From Streptomyces sp. NBC_00704 (GTDB taxonomy: Bacteria > Actinomycetota > Actinomycetes > Streptomycetales > Streptomycetaceae), in the NCBI RefSeq assembly GCF_036226605.1, contig NZ_CP109001.1:33429-97428 (forward strand): a DNA stretch of 64,000 bases, written 5' to 3'. Shown here piece by piece: positions 25,622 through 34,107 of the stretch; within the stretch, counting starts at the first letter, position 1; every line of letters starts with the position of its first letter. The position numbers and the translations under genes were made by a program. The notes under the pieces were generated by a model that did not search any database, was not told the origin of the DNA, and worked only from the letters and a program-made list of their open reading frames with translations.

Positions 25622-25636
25622 GGCTGTGTGCTCCCC

Positions 25637-25912
25637 TCAGGCGGCCTGGACGGCGGCCAGGCGCAGTTGGGCGTTGACGGCTTCGATCAGGTCGCGCGGC
25701 GCGAGCTCGTCGCTGAGGTCGTCGTCGTCCAGGACGATGCCGTACTCGCGCTCGATGCGGCCGCCGGTCTCCAGCAGGGCGATGGACTCGTAGCCGAGCA
25801 CCTCGAACGCGGTGTCCAGGATGTCTCCGCCGAGGTCGATGTCCTCGTCGGCGCCCGCGGCCTCGAGAAGGATCCGCCGGAGGTCGTCGAGGGTGAACTG
25901 CGTGCTGGCCAT
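25637..25912 (-). CDS. Type II PKS acyl carrier protein (AlpC-like)
   Basis: 91 aa. The phosphopantetheine attachment serine is Ser43 in LGYESIALLE (family LGYDSLALLE). The ATG has GGAAG eight bases upstream. The N-terminal TFTLDDL-type helix and acidic helix II are as in aromatic PKS carriers. In minimal PKS operons the ACP directly follows the ketosynthase pair; here the gene just upstream is a cyclase and no ketosynthase is present. Confidence 0.95.
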   Translation of the reverse strand: MASTQFTLDDLRRILLEAAGADEDIDLGGDILDTAFEVLGYESIALLETGGRIEREYGIVLDDDDLSDELAPRDLIEAVNAQLRLAAVQAA

Positions 25913-26025
25913 GGGTACTTCCTTCGGTCTCGGGGCTGGCGCCCCAGCTGATCTGTTTCGTGGTCGCGGGCACGGTGACCTGGTGTGCCGGCGGGGACGG
26001 GCGGCCCGGCGCGCGCGCCGCCCGC
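25913..26025. other. Short gap where the ketosynthase pair would be expected
   Basis: 113 bp between the cyclase stop and the ACP start. In kinamycin-type (alp) operons KS-alpha and KS-beta (~2.5 kb) occupy this place. The gap holds only the ACP ribosome site and a GC palindrome (GGCGCGCGCGCC) right after the cyclase stop. Translating it in three frames shows no clear ketosynthase or chain-length-factor remnant. Confidence 0.7.
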
Positions 26026-26355
26026 TCAGGCGGTCGCCTCCCACCGGTAGAAGCGCCGGGCCATGGCGTCGGCCGGGGAACGCCAGGTCGCGGGGTCGTA
26101 GGGCTCGATGAACGGCTTCAGGTCGTCGCTGATCCGCACGAAGCGCGGGTCGTCCTTGGCGCGCTGGATCAGTTCGCCGCCGTTGTCCTCGTCGAAGTCC
26201 TGCAAATGGAAGTACAGGCCGTTGAAGGCGAACAGCTGGCGCCGCCGGGTGCCCATGCGGTGCGGCATGTCCGTGGCGTCGAACTCGGCGAACAGCTTGG
26301 CGACGTCCGCACTCGAACCGGGCGCCATCCGGGCCACGATCAGCGTGCTGTGCAT
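26026..26355 (-). CDS. TcmI-family polyketide cyclase (AlpI-like)
   Basis: A 109-aa ferredoxin-like-fold cyclase. The family core MPHRMGTRRRQLFAFNGLYF, then HLQDF, is intact; the middle LIQRAKDDPRF and tail RRFYRWE match. The ATG at 26355 follows AAGGAG. TcmI-type cyclases close the later rings and normally precede KS-alpha. Its TGA is followed by a GC palindrome instead. Confidence 0.92.
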   Translation of the reverse strand: MHSTLIVARMAPGSSADVAKLFAEFDATDMPHRMGTRRRQLFAFNGLYFHLQDFDEDNGGELIQRAKDDPRFVRISDDLKPFIEPYDPATWRSPADAMARRFYRWEATA

Positions 26356-26462
26356 AGGTTCTCGCTCCTTGGCAGGGGTCCGTGTGTCGCAAGGGCGCGT
26401 GCGCGCGGTCGGCGCGGTCGCCGCGGAACCGGGCGGCCGCCCGCCCGGTGGGGGCGCGGCGG

Positions 26463-27158
26463 CTACGCGCCCGCGGCGCGGGTGTGCACCACGCGGTAGG
26501 TGTTGGAGTCGCGCTCGACCGTCAGCTCGGCGACGCGCTCCTCGTTGGCGCGACGGGCCTGCGGCTTGCGCTCGTCGGGCACGCCGTGGAACGCGTCGTA
26601 GCTCTCCTTGCTGTCCCACTGCGAGTACACGACGGCGAACGCGCCCTCGACGAACATGGCGCGCAGCCCCTTGAAGACGCTGTGCGAGCGGTAGCCGGGA
26701 ACGTCCGCCAGCCACTGCCGGTCCTCGCCGAGGAGCTTGATCAGGTCGGCCTGGTCGGCCTCGCCGACCCGGAAGACCTCGATGGCGGTGTAGTCGTCGC
26801 GGTCCGGCGACACCTCGATGCGGCCGGCGAGATCCGGGCGGGTCTGGGTGAAGGCGATCTCGTTCTGCAGCAGCCGGATCGCCGTGGTGATCTCCCGGAA
26901 GACGGGCAGCGTGCGGTGCCTGAACTCCTCACCGGAGTACCGCTTCTCCAGGTCCTCGCCGCTGCGCCACTGGATCAGGTTGGCGGTGCCGGGGCTGTCC
27001 TGCCCGGCGTGCACGGTGGAGGAGATCCATCCCTCGTAGGCCGCCGCCTCGACGATCTTGCCCATCTCGGTGAGCAGCTGGGCCTGGTGCTCGGGGGTGT
27101 CGGTCGTGAACAGGTTGAGGACGGTCAGGTAGTTGTCCTCGGTGGAGATGATCGGCAT
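26463..27158 (-). CDS. AlpJ/JadG/GilOII-type ABM oxygenase (B-ring opening/contraction)
   Basis: 231 aa with two antibiotic-biosynthesis-monooxygenase (ABM) half-domains: about 1-110 (NYLTVLNLFTTDTPEHQ...LIQW) and 120-225 (YTAIEVFRVGEADQADL...VVYSQWDS). This two-domain form is the JadG/AlpJ/GilOII oxygenase that oxidatively opens the angucycline B ring; AlpJ drives contraction to the benzo[b]fluorene. Its presence, rather than a simple anthrone oxygenase, is strong support for a benzofluorene product. The ATG follows GAAGGAAC. Confidence 0.9.
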   Translation of the reverse strand: MPIISTEDNYLTVLNLFTTDTPEHQAQLLTEMGKIVEAAAYEGWISSTVHAGQDSPGTANLIQWRSGEDLEKRYSGEEFRHRTLPVFREITTAIRLLQNEIAFTQTRPDLAGRIEVSPDRDDYTAIEVFRVGEADQADLIKLLGEDRQWLADVPGYRSHSVFKGLRAMFVEGAFAVVYSQWDSKESYDAFHGVPDERKPQARRANEERVAELTVERDSNTYRVVHTRAAGA

Positions 27159-27208
27159 GGTTCCTTCGCTTCCTCAAGGATGTGACGTGCGGTGGGCAGG
27201 GGCGCCGG

Positions 27209-28693
27209 TCAGTCGGCCGGGCCGAACCAGCGGCCGAGCGCCCTGGTGAGCGGCATGCCGCTCGTCCCGGCGCCGGCGCCGTCGTGCGGGCCGCCGACCC
27301 AGGCGATGTAGCCGTCGGGGCGGACCAGGAGGCCGCCCGGGGCGGTGTCGCCCTCGGGGCCCTGGGCGGTGACGGTGTCGACGCGGTCGGACCATCCGCG
27401 GGCCGCGGCGCGCAGTTCGGCGCTGTCGGCCAGGTCGAGCAGCAGGCCGCGCCCGGACTCCAGCAGGGTGAGGACGCCGCGCTTGACGCCGTCGACGGTG
27501 ATCTGCCGGTCCTCCAGACGGCGGCCGAGCAGCGGGTGGGGGTCGCCGCCGACGTCGTGGCGGATGTCGAGCCCCGTGACCATGCCCACCAGGTGGCGCT
27601 GCACCTCCTCGTGCCGCACCAGCTCGCCGAACACCTGGCGCAGCGGGTCGACCTCGTCGCCGCCGAGGTAGAGGGTGCGCTGGGCGAGGGTGTTGGCGAG
27701 GATCCGGGCGCCGACCGGGTGGCGCTCGGCGTGGTAGGTGTCGAGCAGTCCCTCGGGAGCCCGGCCCTTGATGTCGAGGGCGAGCTTCCAGCCGAGGTTG
27801 ACGGCGTCCTGGACGCCGGCGCTCATGCCCTGGGCGCCGATCGGCAGGTGGATGTGGGCGGCGTCGCCGGCGACGAAGACGCGGCCCCTGCGGTACTCGG
27901 CGGCCTGGCGGCTGACGTCGGTGGTGGAGGACACCCACAGCGGCGTGGCGCCGCTGATGTCCTCGCCGGACAGGCGCCGGAAGGCCTCGGCGACCTCCTC
28001 GAAGGTGATCGGGCCGGGGCCGGTGCGCAGCGGCTGGGCGCGGTCGTAGTAGATGACGCGGGCGCGGTCCGGGCCGAGCGGCAGCACCATGACCATGCCG
28101 CCGGGCACGGGCTCCCCGCTGAACCGCGGGCGCAGCTGCACTCCGGCGACGTCGGCGAAGCGCAGTTCGACGGTGGGCGCGGTGCCGGGGAAGTCGATGC
28201 CGGCGCTGGTGCGCACCACGCTGCGGGCGCCGTCGCAGCCGACGACGTAGCGGGCGCGCAGCGTCCCTTCGCCGTCCCCGGCGACGCGGACGGTGACCCC
28301 GTCGTCGTCCTGCTCGACGCCGGTGACCTCGACGCCGCGGCGCACCTGCACACCGCGCTCGGCGACCCAGCCGGCGAGCATGCCCTCCGTCCGCGACTGG
28401 GGGATGCCGCGGGCGCCGTAGGAACCGCCGGGAAGAACACGGTAATCGAGCGGCACACCGCCGAAATGACCGAACGGAATGACGTCCACGTCACCGAGCC
28501 GGGAAATCAGTCCGCGCTGGGAGAATTCCTCGATCGTGCGCGCGGAGAACCCGAGGGCACGCGATTCCCTGATGGGCTCGGCAAGCCGGTCGACGACCAG
28601 GGCGGAGACTCCAGCAAGACTCAACTCACCTGCGAGCATGAGTCCAGTAGGCCCTGCTCCGACTATGATCACGTCCGCGTCAAAGGTATTCAT
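27209..28693 (-). CDS. FAD-dependent hydroxylase (AlpK-like), first gene of the core operon
   Basis: 494-aa class A flavoprotein monooxygenase. FAD motif IVGAGPTGLMLAGEL (about 10-24), DG motif YVVGCDGARSV, GD motif FVAGDAAHIHLPIGAQGMS. Closest of the three oxygenases to the PgaE/AlpG-like one at 20617. AlpK hydroxylates C-5 of the benzofluorene, and this gene's place beside the AlpJ-type enzyme suggests that role. GAGAGGGC precedes the ATG. The promoter must lie in the AT-richer gap at 28694-28858. Confidence 0.9.
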   Translation of the reverse strand: MNTFDADVIIVGAGPTGLMLAGELSLAGVSALVVDRLAEPIRESRALGFSARTIEEFSQRGLISRLGDVDVIPFGHFGGVPLDYRVLPGGSYGARGIPQSRTEGMLAGWVAERGVQVRRGVEVTGVEQDDDGVTVRVAGDGEGTLRARYVVGCDGARSVVRTSAGIDFPGTAPTVELRFADVAGVQLRPRFSGEPVPGGMVMVLPLGPDRARVIYYDRAQPLRTGPGPITFEEVAEAFRRLSGEDISGATPLWVSSTTDVSRQAAEYRRGRVFVAGDAAHIHLPIGAQGMSAGVQDAVNLGWKLALDIKGRAPEGLLDTYHAERHPVGARILANTLAQRTLYLGGDEVDPLRQVFGELVRHEEVQRHLVGMVTGLDIRHDVGGDPHPLLGRRLEDRQITVDGVKRGVLTLLESGRGLLLDLADSAELRAAARGWSDRVDTVTAQGPEGDTAPGGLLVRPDGYIAWVGGPHDGAGAGTSGMPLTRALGRWFGPAD

Positions 28694-28858
28694 CCGCCCT
28701 CTCCCGACTGGTGTTTGACGAGTATTGCCGGGCCACGGGAAGACGGTAAAGAGAAGGTGTTACAGGCTTCGCGCAATCCAATACAGAACTCTGTCGCCAA
28801 TGTCAGATCTTCGGCAGGAACCTGGTCCCGCGAGAGGGCCCGGCACCATGCTCGGGCG

Positions 28859-29314
28859 GTGACTTCCAACCAACTCGCCGCCTCGGCCACGGCAGCCGAC
28901 GCCGCTCTGGTCGGGGAACTGCTGGGCCGCTATCTCCTCGCGCTCGACGACGAGAAGCTCGACGACGCCTGGGCCCGGAGCCTGTTCACCGAGGACGCGG
29001 TCGTCACGTTCCCGATGAGCCGCCACGCGGGACGCGCCGGCCTCGCCGGCTGGCACCGCGCCTCCCTCGCCGCCTTCACCCGCACCCAGCACCTGGGCTC
29101 GCCGCCGGTGGTGACCGTCGACGGCGACCGGGCCGCGTTCCGCGCCAACGTGCTGACCACCCACGTCCACCACCCCGGCACGGACCGCCCGCCGCTGTTC
29201 CGCGCGGGCACGCTCGCCTCCGGCGAGGCCCGCAGGACCCCGGCCGGATGGCGGCTGAACGCGCTGTCGTTCGAGGTGCTCTTCACCGAGGGCGAGCCCC
29301 CTCGCCGCACCTGA
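28859..29314 (+). CDS. SnoaL-like (NTF2-fold) protein
   Basis: 151 aa. The GTG at 28859 gives the in-frame start nearest conserved sequence; no good ribosome site, so the start is uncertain. The N-terminal helix (LVGELLGRYLLALDDEKLDDAWARSLFTEDAVV) and the beta strands with THVHHPG and WRLNALSFEVLFTEG are typical of SnoaL-like polyketide hydroxylases/cyclases such as SnoaL2. It diverges from the core operon. Its reaction is unknown. Confidence 0.8.
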   Translation: MTSNQLAASATAADAALVGELLGRYLLALDDEKLDDAWARSLFTEDAVVTFPMSRHAGRAGLAGWHRASLAAFTRTQHLGSPPVVTVDGDRAAFRANVLTTHVHHPGTDRPPLFRAGTLASGEARRTPAGWRLNALSFEVLFTEGEPPRRT

Positions 29315-29350
29315 CCCCGAGGGACCCCGAGCGGGCCGACCGCGCGGTGG

Positions 29351-30271
29351 TCAGCCCCGAGCGGGGGGCGTGCGGCGGGCGGCGCGTGCGGGCCGGCCGA
29401 CTGCGGCGTGCCAGACGAGGGCCGCACAGACGAAGCCCGCCGCCCCGGAGACCAGCGACCTGGTGAGGGTGTCGTCGCGTGCGCCGGAGGCGAGGGCGAC
29501 GGCCAGAGCCGCGGTCAGGGTGACGACGGTCAGCGCACGGGGGCTCCGCGTGGCGACCGGCGCGGCGGCAGACGGCAGCAGCCAGACGGCGACGCCGTAG
29601 CAGGCACAGGCCAGCAGCGTGGCCCCCAGCACTTCGCCGGGCCGGTGGCCGCCCATGGTCGCGCTGGCGGCGGCGATGCAGGCCAGCCACAGCACACCGG
29701 CCGAGGCGACGTAGGGGCGTGTGCGGGGGGAGACGACGAGGACGACGGCGAGCGTCAGCGCGGCGGGAATGACGGTGTGCCCGCTGGGGAAACCCTGGTC
29801 GAGGAGATTGGCGGGCGCGCCCACCAGGTCGGGACGCGGCAGGTGCGATTTCAGCACCTCCTTGCCTCCGGTCGTGACGAGGACGACCCCGAGCGCCGCG
29901 CACCCCGGCCACCAGCACCGCCGCACCAGGGTGAGGACCACGATGACGGCCAGGCCCGCCATCAGGGTGGGCTTGGCGCTCAGTTCCATCGGCGGCAGGG
30001 GCGTCGAGCCGTACTCCGCGCCGGACAGGGGGTAGATCCACGCTTCCTCGCTGCCCTGCTTCCCCAGACCGAACAGGGCGTTCTCGGCCCGTTGCCCCCA
30101 CGGGGTGCAGACGGCGAGCAGATACACCGCCAGGAACCCCAGGGTGTACAGCAGAGCCGGCATCCACGGCCGTGCCGCACGCGACGGGCCGGGGGCGTCG
30201 TGGGCTTCGGGGGCCTGCCCCGGGGCTCCCGGACGGTGCGCGGGCAGGGTCGGGGAATCGTGCTGAGTCAT
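29351..30271 (-). CDS. PAP2-family membrane phosphatase
   Basis: 306 aa. After a polar ~35-residue N-terminus come about six transmembrane segments. The phosphatase motifs are KEVLKSHLPRP (KxxxxxxRP), PSGHT, and SATMGGHRPGEV in place of SRxxxxxHxxxD (Arg replaced by Thr, last Asp by Glu). The changes may weaken activity. A lipid or undecaprenyl diphosphatase function is typical; a role in this cluster is not evident. Confidence 0.85.
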   Translation of the reverse strand: MTQHDSPTLPAHRPGAPGQAPEAHDAPGPSRAARPWMPALLYTLGFLAVYLLAVCTPWGQRAENALFGLGKQGSEEAWIYPLSGAEYGSTPLPPMELSAKPTLMAGLAVIVVLTLVRRCWWPGCAALGVVLVTTGGKEVLKSHLPRPDLVGAPANLLDQGFPSGHTVIPAALTLAVVLVVSPRTRPYVASAGVLWLACIAAASATMGGHRPGEVLGATLLACACYGVAVWLLPSAAAPVATRSPRALTVVTLTAALAVALASGARDDTLTRSLVSGAAGFVCAALVWHAAVGRPARAARRTPPARG

Positions 30272-30400
30272 CGCTGTGGTTCTTCCGTCGAAGGGAGTCA
30301 GGTCAGGGCACGTCTCGTGGCACGGTCAGGGCACGTCTTGGGGCACGTTCGGCGGCGCCGCGTGGGCCGGCGGGCCCCGGCGGCCCGCCGGGGCCCGCTC

Positions 30401-31357
30401 CTATTCGGGGAGTGCCTGCCCCTGCCGGCGCTGGGCGGTGATCGCCAGGGCGGGGAGGGGCGCGATCAGGAGGAGGAGAACGACCAGGTCCGGAAGGGAC
30501 TGCATGAACGCGTCCGGCCGGACGACGATCGCCTGCGTGCGGACGCTCGCGACCGCCGCGACGGGGATCAGCCACCGGTGGTCGCCCGTGGCCGCCGTCG
30601 CCGCCCACGCGCCGAGCAGCGCGACGACCTCGAGCACGAACAGACCGCGCTGGAAGGCCGGACTGACGGAGATGACGTGCAGGCCCCCGGCCACGAACAT
30701 GGCGAGCACGACGGGGACCAGCCAGCCGTACGAGCGGCGTCGCAGACGGCCGGGCCGGCAGAGCGCCAGCACGGCGCACACGGCGCACAGCGCCCCCGAC
30801 AGCGCCAGGTCGCGGGCGGTCAGCGGGGCGCCCAGCCCGTAGTAACTCAGGCCCGCCTTGCCCTCACTGCCGAAGAGGGTGCGGCCGTGGGTCGTGGCGC
30901 CGGCCCAGATCATGGCCGCCGCGGCCGGCAGCGCGACCCACGCCCTGCCCCGCAGCAGGGCGACCAGGCAGCCCAGCGGCAGCAGCCCGTAGGGCAGCAG
31001 CCGCACCCGCGTGGGACCTGCGGCCCACGGGTACCAGCCGGAGAAGCGGAAGGCGATGGCCTGCTCTGCGGGGTCGATGCGCAGGGCCCAGTGCCACACG
31101 TCCTGCAAGTACGGAACCAGCGCCAGCGCGGCGAGGGCCAGGGCGGCCAGATGGATGCCGTCCAGCCACCACGGCCGCGTGGTGTCGTCGACGGTGGCAC
31201 GGGCGCGGGCCCCTATTCCGGAGCGCACCAAGGCGGCGACTTCCCGCGGCGGGGGCCACGAACGGCCCGGATACGCCTCGGCCAGACAGGCCAGCAACTC
31301 CGCGCCCTGACGGGAACGGTAGGACCTGGGATAGGCGGCGAGCAGCAGACGGTTCAT
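30401..31357 (-). CDS. Multi-pass membrane protein of unknown function, co-transcribed with PadR regulator
   Basis: 318 aa. It starts MNRLLLAAYPRSYRSRQGAELL, the usual opening of membrane proteins that sit next to PadR genes in actinomycetes. About eight hydrophobic segments follow. Its ATG overlaps the PadR stop (ATGA). PadR partners of this kind are often transport or envelope-stress proteins; substrate unknown. Confidence 0.8.
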   Translation of the reverse strand: MNRLLLAAYPRSYRSRQGAELLACLAEAYPGRSWPPPREVAALVRSGIGARARATVDDTTRPWWLDGIHLAALALAALALVPYLQDVWHWALRIDPAEQAIAFRFSGWYPWAAGPTRVRLLPYGLLPLGCLVALLRGRAWVALPAAAAMIWAGATTHGRTLFGSEGKAGLSYYGLGAPLTARDLALSGALCAVCAVLALCRPGRLRRRSYGWLVPVVLAMFVAGGLHVISVSPAFQRGLFVLEVVALLGAWAATAATGDHRWLIPVAAVASVRTQAIVVRPDAFMQSLPDLVVLLLLIAPLPALAITAQRRQGQALPE

Positions 31358-31695
31358 GCCGGGGCCGCTCCGGCATCCCGCGCACGTCCGATGACGACGG
31401 CCGCCGCCTGCTGCATCCGCAGCGCCTCCCGGCCGAGCGCCTCGGTGCCGTCCTCGGTGAGCCGGTAGTAGCGCCGCGCCCGCCCGTCCACGACCTCCTC
31501 CTGGCCGGCGGCCACCAGCCCGCCCCGCTCCATCCGCTCCAGCGCGCCGTAGAGCGTGGCGACAGCGATCCGGAGCCGCCCGTCGGTGGCCTGCTCCGCG
31601 GCCTTGATGATGCCGTAACCGTGCAGCGGACCGTCCATGAGCGCGGCAAGGATGAAGTACTGCGGTTCCGTCAGGGGCGGGTTCCGTCTCGTCAT
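31354..31695 (-). CDS. PadR-family transcriptional regulator
   Basis: A 113-aa small PadR. The winged helix is visible in EPQYFILAALMDGPLHGYGIIKAAEQ, ATLYGALERMERGGLV and RRYYRLTEDG. It heads a two-gene unit with the membrane protein and very likely represses it through the AT-rich inverted repeat at 31705-31725. Confidence 0.92.
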   Translation of the reverse strand: MTRRNPPLTEPQYFILAALMDGPLHGYGIIKAAEQATDGRLRIAVATLYGALERMERGGLVAAGQEEVVDGRARRYYRLTEDGTEALGREALRMQQAAAVVIGRARDAGAAPA

Positions 31696-31704
31696 ACGAA
31701 GAGA

Positions 31705-31725
31705 ATATATCGATCACCGATATAT
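31705..31725. promoter_or_regulatory. PadR operator
   Basis: ATATATCG and CGATATAT flank a 5-base spacer, starting ten bases upstream of the padR ATG. It is a striking AT-rich island in ~73% GC DNA. Confidence 0.8.
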
Positions 31726-31739
31726 ATCCGCCAGTCGCC

Positions 31740-31775
31740 CACGAGGACGACCACGAGGACGACCACGAAGACGAG
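31740..31775. repeat. 12-bp direct repeat, three copies
   Basis: Unit CACGAGGACGAC, the third copy diverged. It lies in the 360-bp gap between padR and the first SARP gene. The rest of that gap shows no gene; TTGACA occurs at 31928 but has no properly spaced -10. Confidence 0.7.
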
Positions 31776-32056
31776 GATGCGGACGAGGACGCCCCGACGC
31801 CCCGCGCCCGGCCCCCGCGCCCGATGCCCAACTGCCGCTCCACGAAGGCCTGGAGAGCCGGCCCGGAGAGAGCGCCCGAGAGCGGTCGGCCGGCCTGGCG
31901 CGCGAGCGCGGACATCTTCACTTCTCATTGACAAACCGACTATGCTGTTTTTTACTCGTGCTCAAGCAAGAGCCGTGGGACCCCGTCCAAGCTTCCAAGC
32001 GGCGGTCCCCATGGCATGGATCCGTACGCAACCGGCACCGGACGAAGGGGGAGACA

Positions 32057-32884
32057 GTGGACATCGAGGTTTTGGGCGCGCTGTCGGTACGCGAGCACGG
32101 CATCTCCGTCACACCGACGGCTCCCAAGCCGCGGCAGGTGCTGGCCCTGCTCGCACTGCACGCGGACCGCGTGGTCCAGGTCTCCTCCCTGATCGAGGAG
32201 CTGTGGGACGACGAACCGCCGCGCAGCGCCCGTACCACGTTGCAGACGTACGTGCTGCAACTGCGGGAGCTGATCGGCGAGGCGCTGGCCCAGTCGGGCG
32301 AGCAGGGCGTCACCGCCAAGGACATCCTGGTCACCCTCCCGGGCGGCTACCGTCTGAACACCCGCGGCGGCCGGATCGACTTCCGCGAGTTCGAGAAGCA
32401 GGCCGGGGCGGGCTACCGGGCCATGGACGCCGACGACTTCTCCGGCGCGGCCCGGCGGCTGCGCGAGGCGCTGGCGCTGTGGACCGGCCCCGCGCTCGCC
32501 GACGTCACCGCCGGCAGCCGGATCGGCCTGGAGGTCAAGCGCCTGGACGAGGCCCGGCTGTGCGCCCTGGACCAGCGCATCGAGGCCGACCTGCGCCGCG
32601 GACGCCACCGCGAGCTGCTGTCCGAGCTGACCGTCCTGGTCAACCGGCACCGCATGCACGAGAGCCTGCACGGCCAGTTCATGGTGGCCCTGCACCGGTC
32701 CGGGCGGCGGGGCGACGCGCTCAACGTCTACCAGCGGCTGCGCACCACGCTCGTGCGCGAGCTGGGCCTGGAGCCGTCGGCGACGCTCAGCCGCCTCCAG
32801 CGCTCCATCCTGATGGCCACCCCGGAGACCGTTCCGGCGCGCGACCCGGAGATCCTCGGGCAGCCCATGGTCCGCGTGGGCTGA
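32057..32884 (+). CDS. SARP-family transcriptional activator 1
   Basis: 275 aa, the short SARP size. The OmpR-like winged helix fills residues 1-95 (MDIEVLGALSV, PKPRQVLALLALHADRVV, TTLQTYVLQLRELIG). The bacterial transcriptional activation domain follows (LNTRGGRIDFREFE to LEPSATLSRLQ). The GTG at 32057 follows GGGGGAG. SARPs bind TCGAG-like heptamer repeats and recruit RNA polymerase; five such sites occur in the window. The nearest relatives in angucycline clusters are AlpT/AlpV-type proteins. Confidence 0.93.
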   Translation: MDIEVLGALSVREHGISVTPTAPKPRQVLALLALHADRVVQVSSLIEELWDDEPPRSARTTLQTYVLQLRELIGEALAQSGEQGVTAKDILVTLPGGYRLNTRGGRIDFREFEKQAGAGYRAMDADDFSGAARRLREALALWTGPALADVTAGSRIGLEVKRLDEARLCALDQRIEADLRRGRHRELLSELTVLVNRHRMHESLHGQFMVALHRSGRRGDALNVYQRLRTTLVRELGLEPSATLSRLQRSILMATPETVPARDPEILGQPMVRVG

Positions 32885-32966
32885 CCGCGTCCCGCCCGAC
32901 CACGTCCCGCCCGCCCGGCCGGGCCGCCCCGCGCCGAACGGCCGGGACCCGAACGGCCGGGACCAC

Positions 32967-33153
32967 CGGGCCCGCGCAGCCACCGGTCAACGGGCCCGCG
33001 CAGCCACCGGTCAACGGGCCCGCGCAGCCACCGGTCAACGGGCCCGCGCAGCCACCGGTCACCGGGTCCGCGCAGCCACCGGTCACCGGGCCCGCGCAGC
33101 CACCGGTCACCGGGCCCGCGCAGTCGCCGGTCACCGGGCCCGCGCAGTCGCCG
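32967..33153. repeat. 24-bp tandem repeat, nearly eight copies
   Basis: Unit CGGGCCCGCGCAGCCACCGG plus TCAA/TCAC, in exact 24-bp register, with seven full copies and one partial. It lies just after SARP 1. Reading frames through it give a repeating octapeptide, but no start or codon pattern supports expression. Confidence 0.9.
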
Positions 33154-33199
33154 CCGGCGCCGGCTGCTCCAGCAGGGCCGCCAGGACCGCCAGGACCGC

Positions 33200-33503
33200 C
33201 AGGGCCGCCAGCCGGCCGCCAGCCGGTCGCAACGGCGGATCAGGGCCTCGTGTTCCGAGGTGAGGCGCTCCACGTGACGCCGCAGGCGGCCGTCGTGCAG
33301 CGCCTCCAGCACCGCCAGGCGACTCTCCGCCGGCAGGGCCGCCTCGGCCGCGCAGACGCGCAGACGCGCAGACGCTCGTGCACACGCTGCCCGCCAGGGC
33401 CGCCCCCCGCCACGACGACAGCGCCCGGCGCAGCAGTTCGGGGCGGATGCCCGCCCGACACCTCGTCGATGAGCCCGTGGAAGGCCCTGCGGGACGTGCG
33501 CAT
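33200..33503 (-). pseudogene. Frameshifted small gene between the two SARP genes
   Basis: Coherent peptide segments lie in three successive frames on the minus strand: MRTSRRAFHGLIDEVSGG, then IRPELLRRALSSWRGAALAG, then AAEAALPAESRLAVLEALHD and a following helix. Two frameshifts are needed, one near 33455 (GGGCGGGCATCC) and one in a slipped GCGTCTGCG repeat near 33365. The 3' end dissolves into CCTGGCGGT repeats. The origin is unknown. The rest of 32885-34107 holds the 24-bp repeat and the SARP 2 promoter and shows no gene. Confidence 0.5.
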
Positions 33504-34107
33504 CGCATTCCCTGGCGGATTCGCATTCCATGGCGGGCCCCGTCCGGTGATCCGTTCCGACCGGCCGGAAAAGGGAAATGACGCGTGGTGCGGATCCCCG
33601 GATGAATCTCCCGGCCCCCATCGGACCACAGACTCTCCAGACCCGATACGCGGACGGCGGCGAAAAGACCGACGTCCCTCCAGCGGATTTCCGGGTTCCG
33701 TCGAGGTCGGGTCAGGCGCAGGCGGTGCGCGCGGTCACCGGCGGCGGCAGCGGCCGGCGCGGGCGGGACGTCACGCCGGTGCCGGGCGGCGACGCGTTCC
33801 ATGGCGCGAAAAGCCGACAGCGGGATTCCGCTTGGCATAAGACGGTCCGTTACCTTTTTTCCCGGCGGTCAGGGCCGTATCAGGGAAATGTCGGCGCCGC
33901 CCGGCAGAAGGGGACCGCAAGAAGGTCACTCGATGATTCCTCGACGATATCCGAGGGCCGGATCGCGGCGGGATACGGCGCGCCTCGTATCCGCGTCGCG
34001 GGAAAGGGCGACAGGCCCCCGCGTGGCGCAATATCGACGAACCTCGGGCACCGATTCGCACACCGGATCGGAAACCGACACAGCCGTCGAGGTACGGGGA
34101 GGAAACC

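Noticed and set aside
31692..31934. Small minus-strand ORF with a hydrophobic tail upstream of padR
   Set aside because: The hydrophobic stretch comes from the GACGACCAC repeat and the frame crosses the PadR operator; no ribosome site.
31920..31960. Gamma-butyrolactone (ARE-like) operator upstream of SARP 1 (ACAAACCG...CTGTTTTTT)
   Set aside because: The dyad is poor and short, and no butyrolactone receptor gene is in the window; kept out of the feature list.
32787..33134. Minus-strand frame through the 24-bp repeat giving repeated CAGPVTGG octapeptides (possible repeat peptide)
   Set aside because: The 24-bp unit is a multiple of 3, so any frame gives a periodic peptide; no ribosome site, signal peptide or flanking gene supports it.
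32967..33153. CRISPR array
   Set aside because: Repeats are directly adjacent with no unique spacers, and no cas genes are present.
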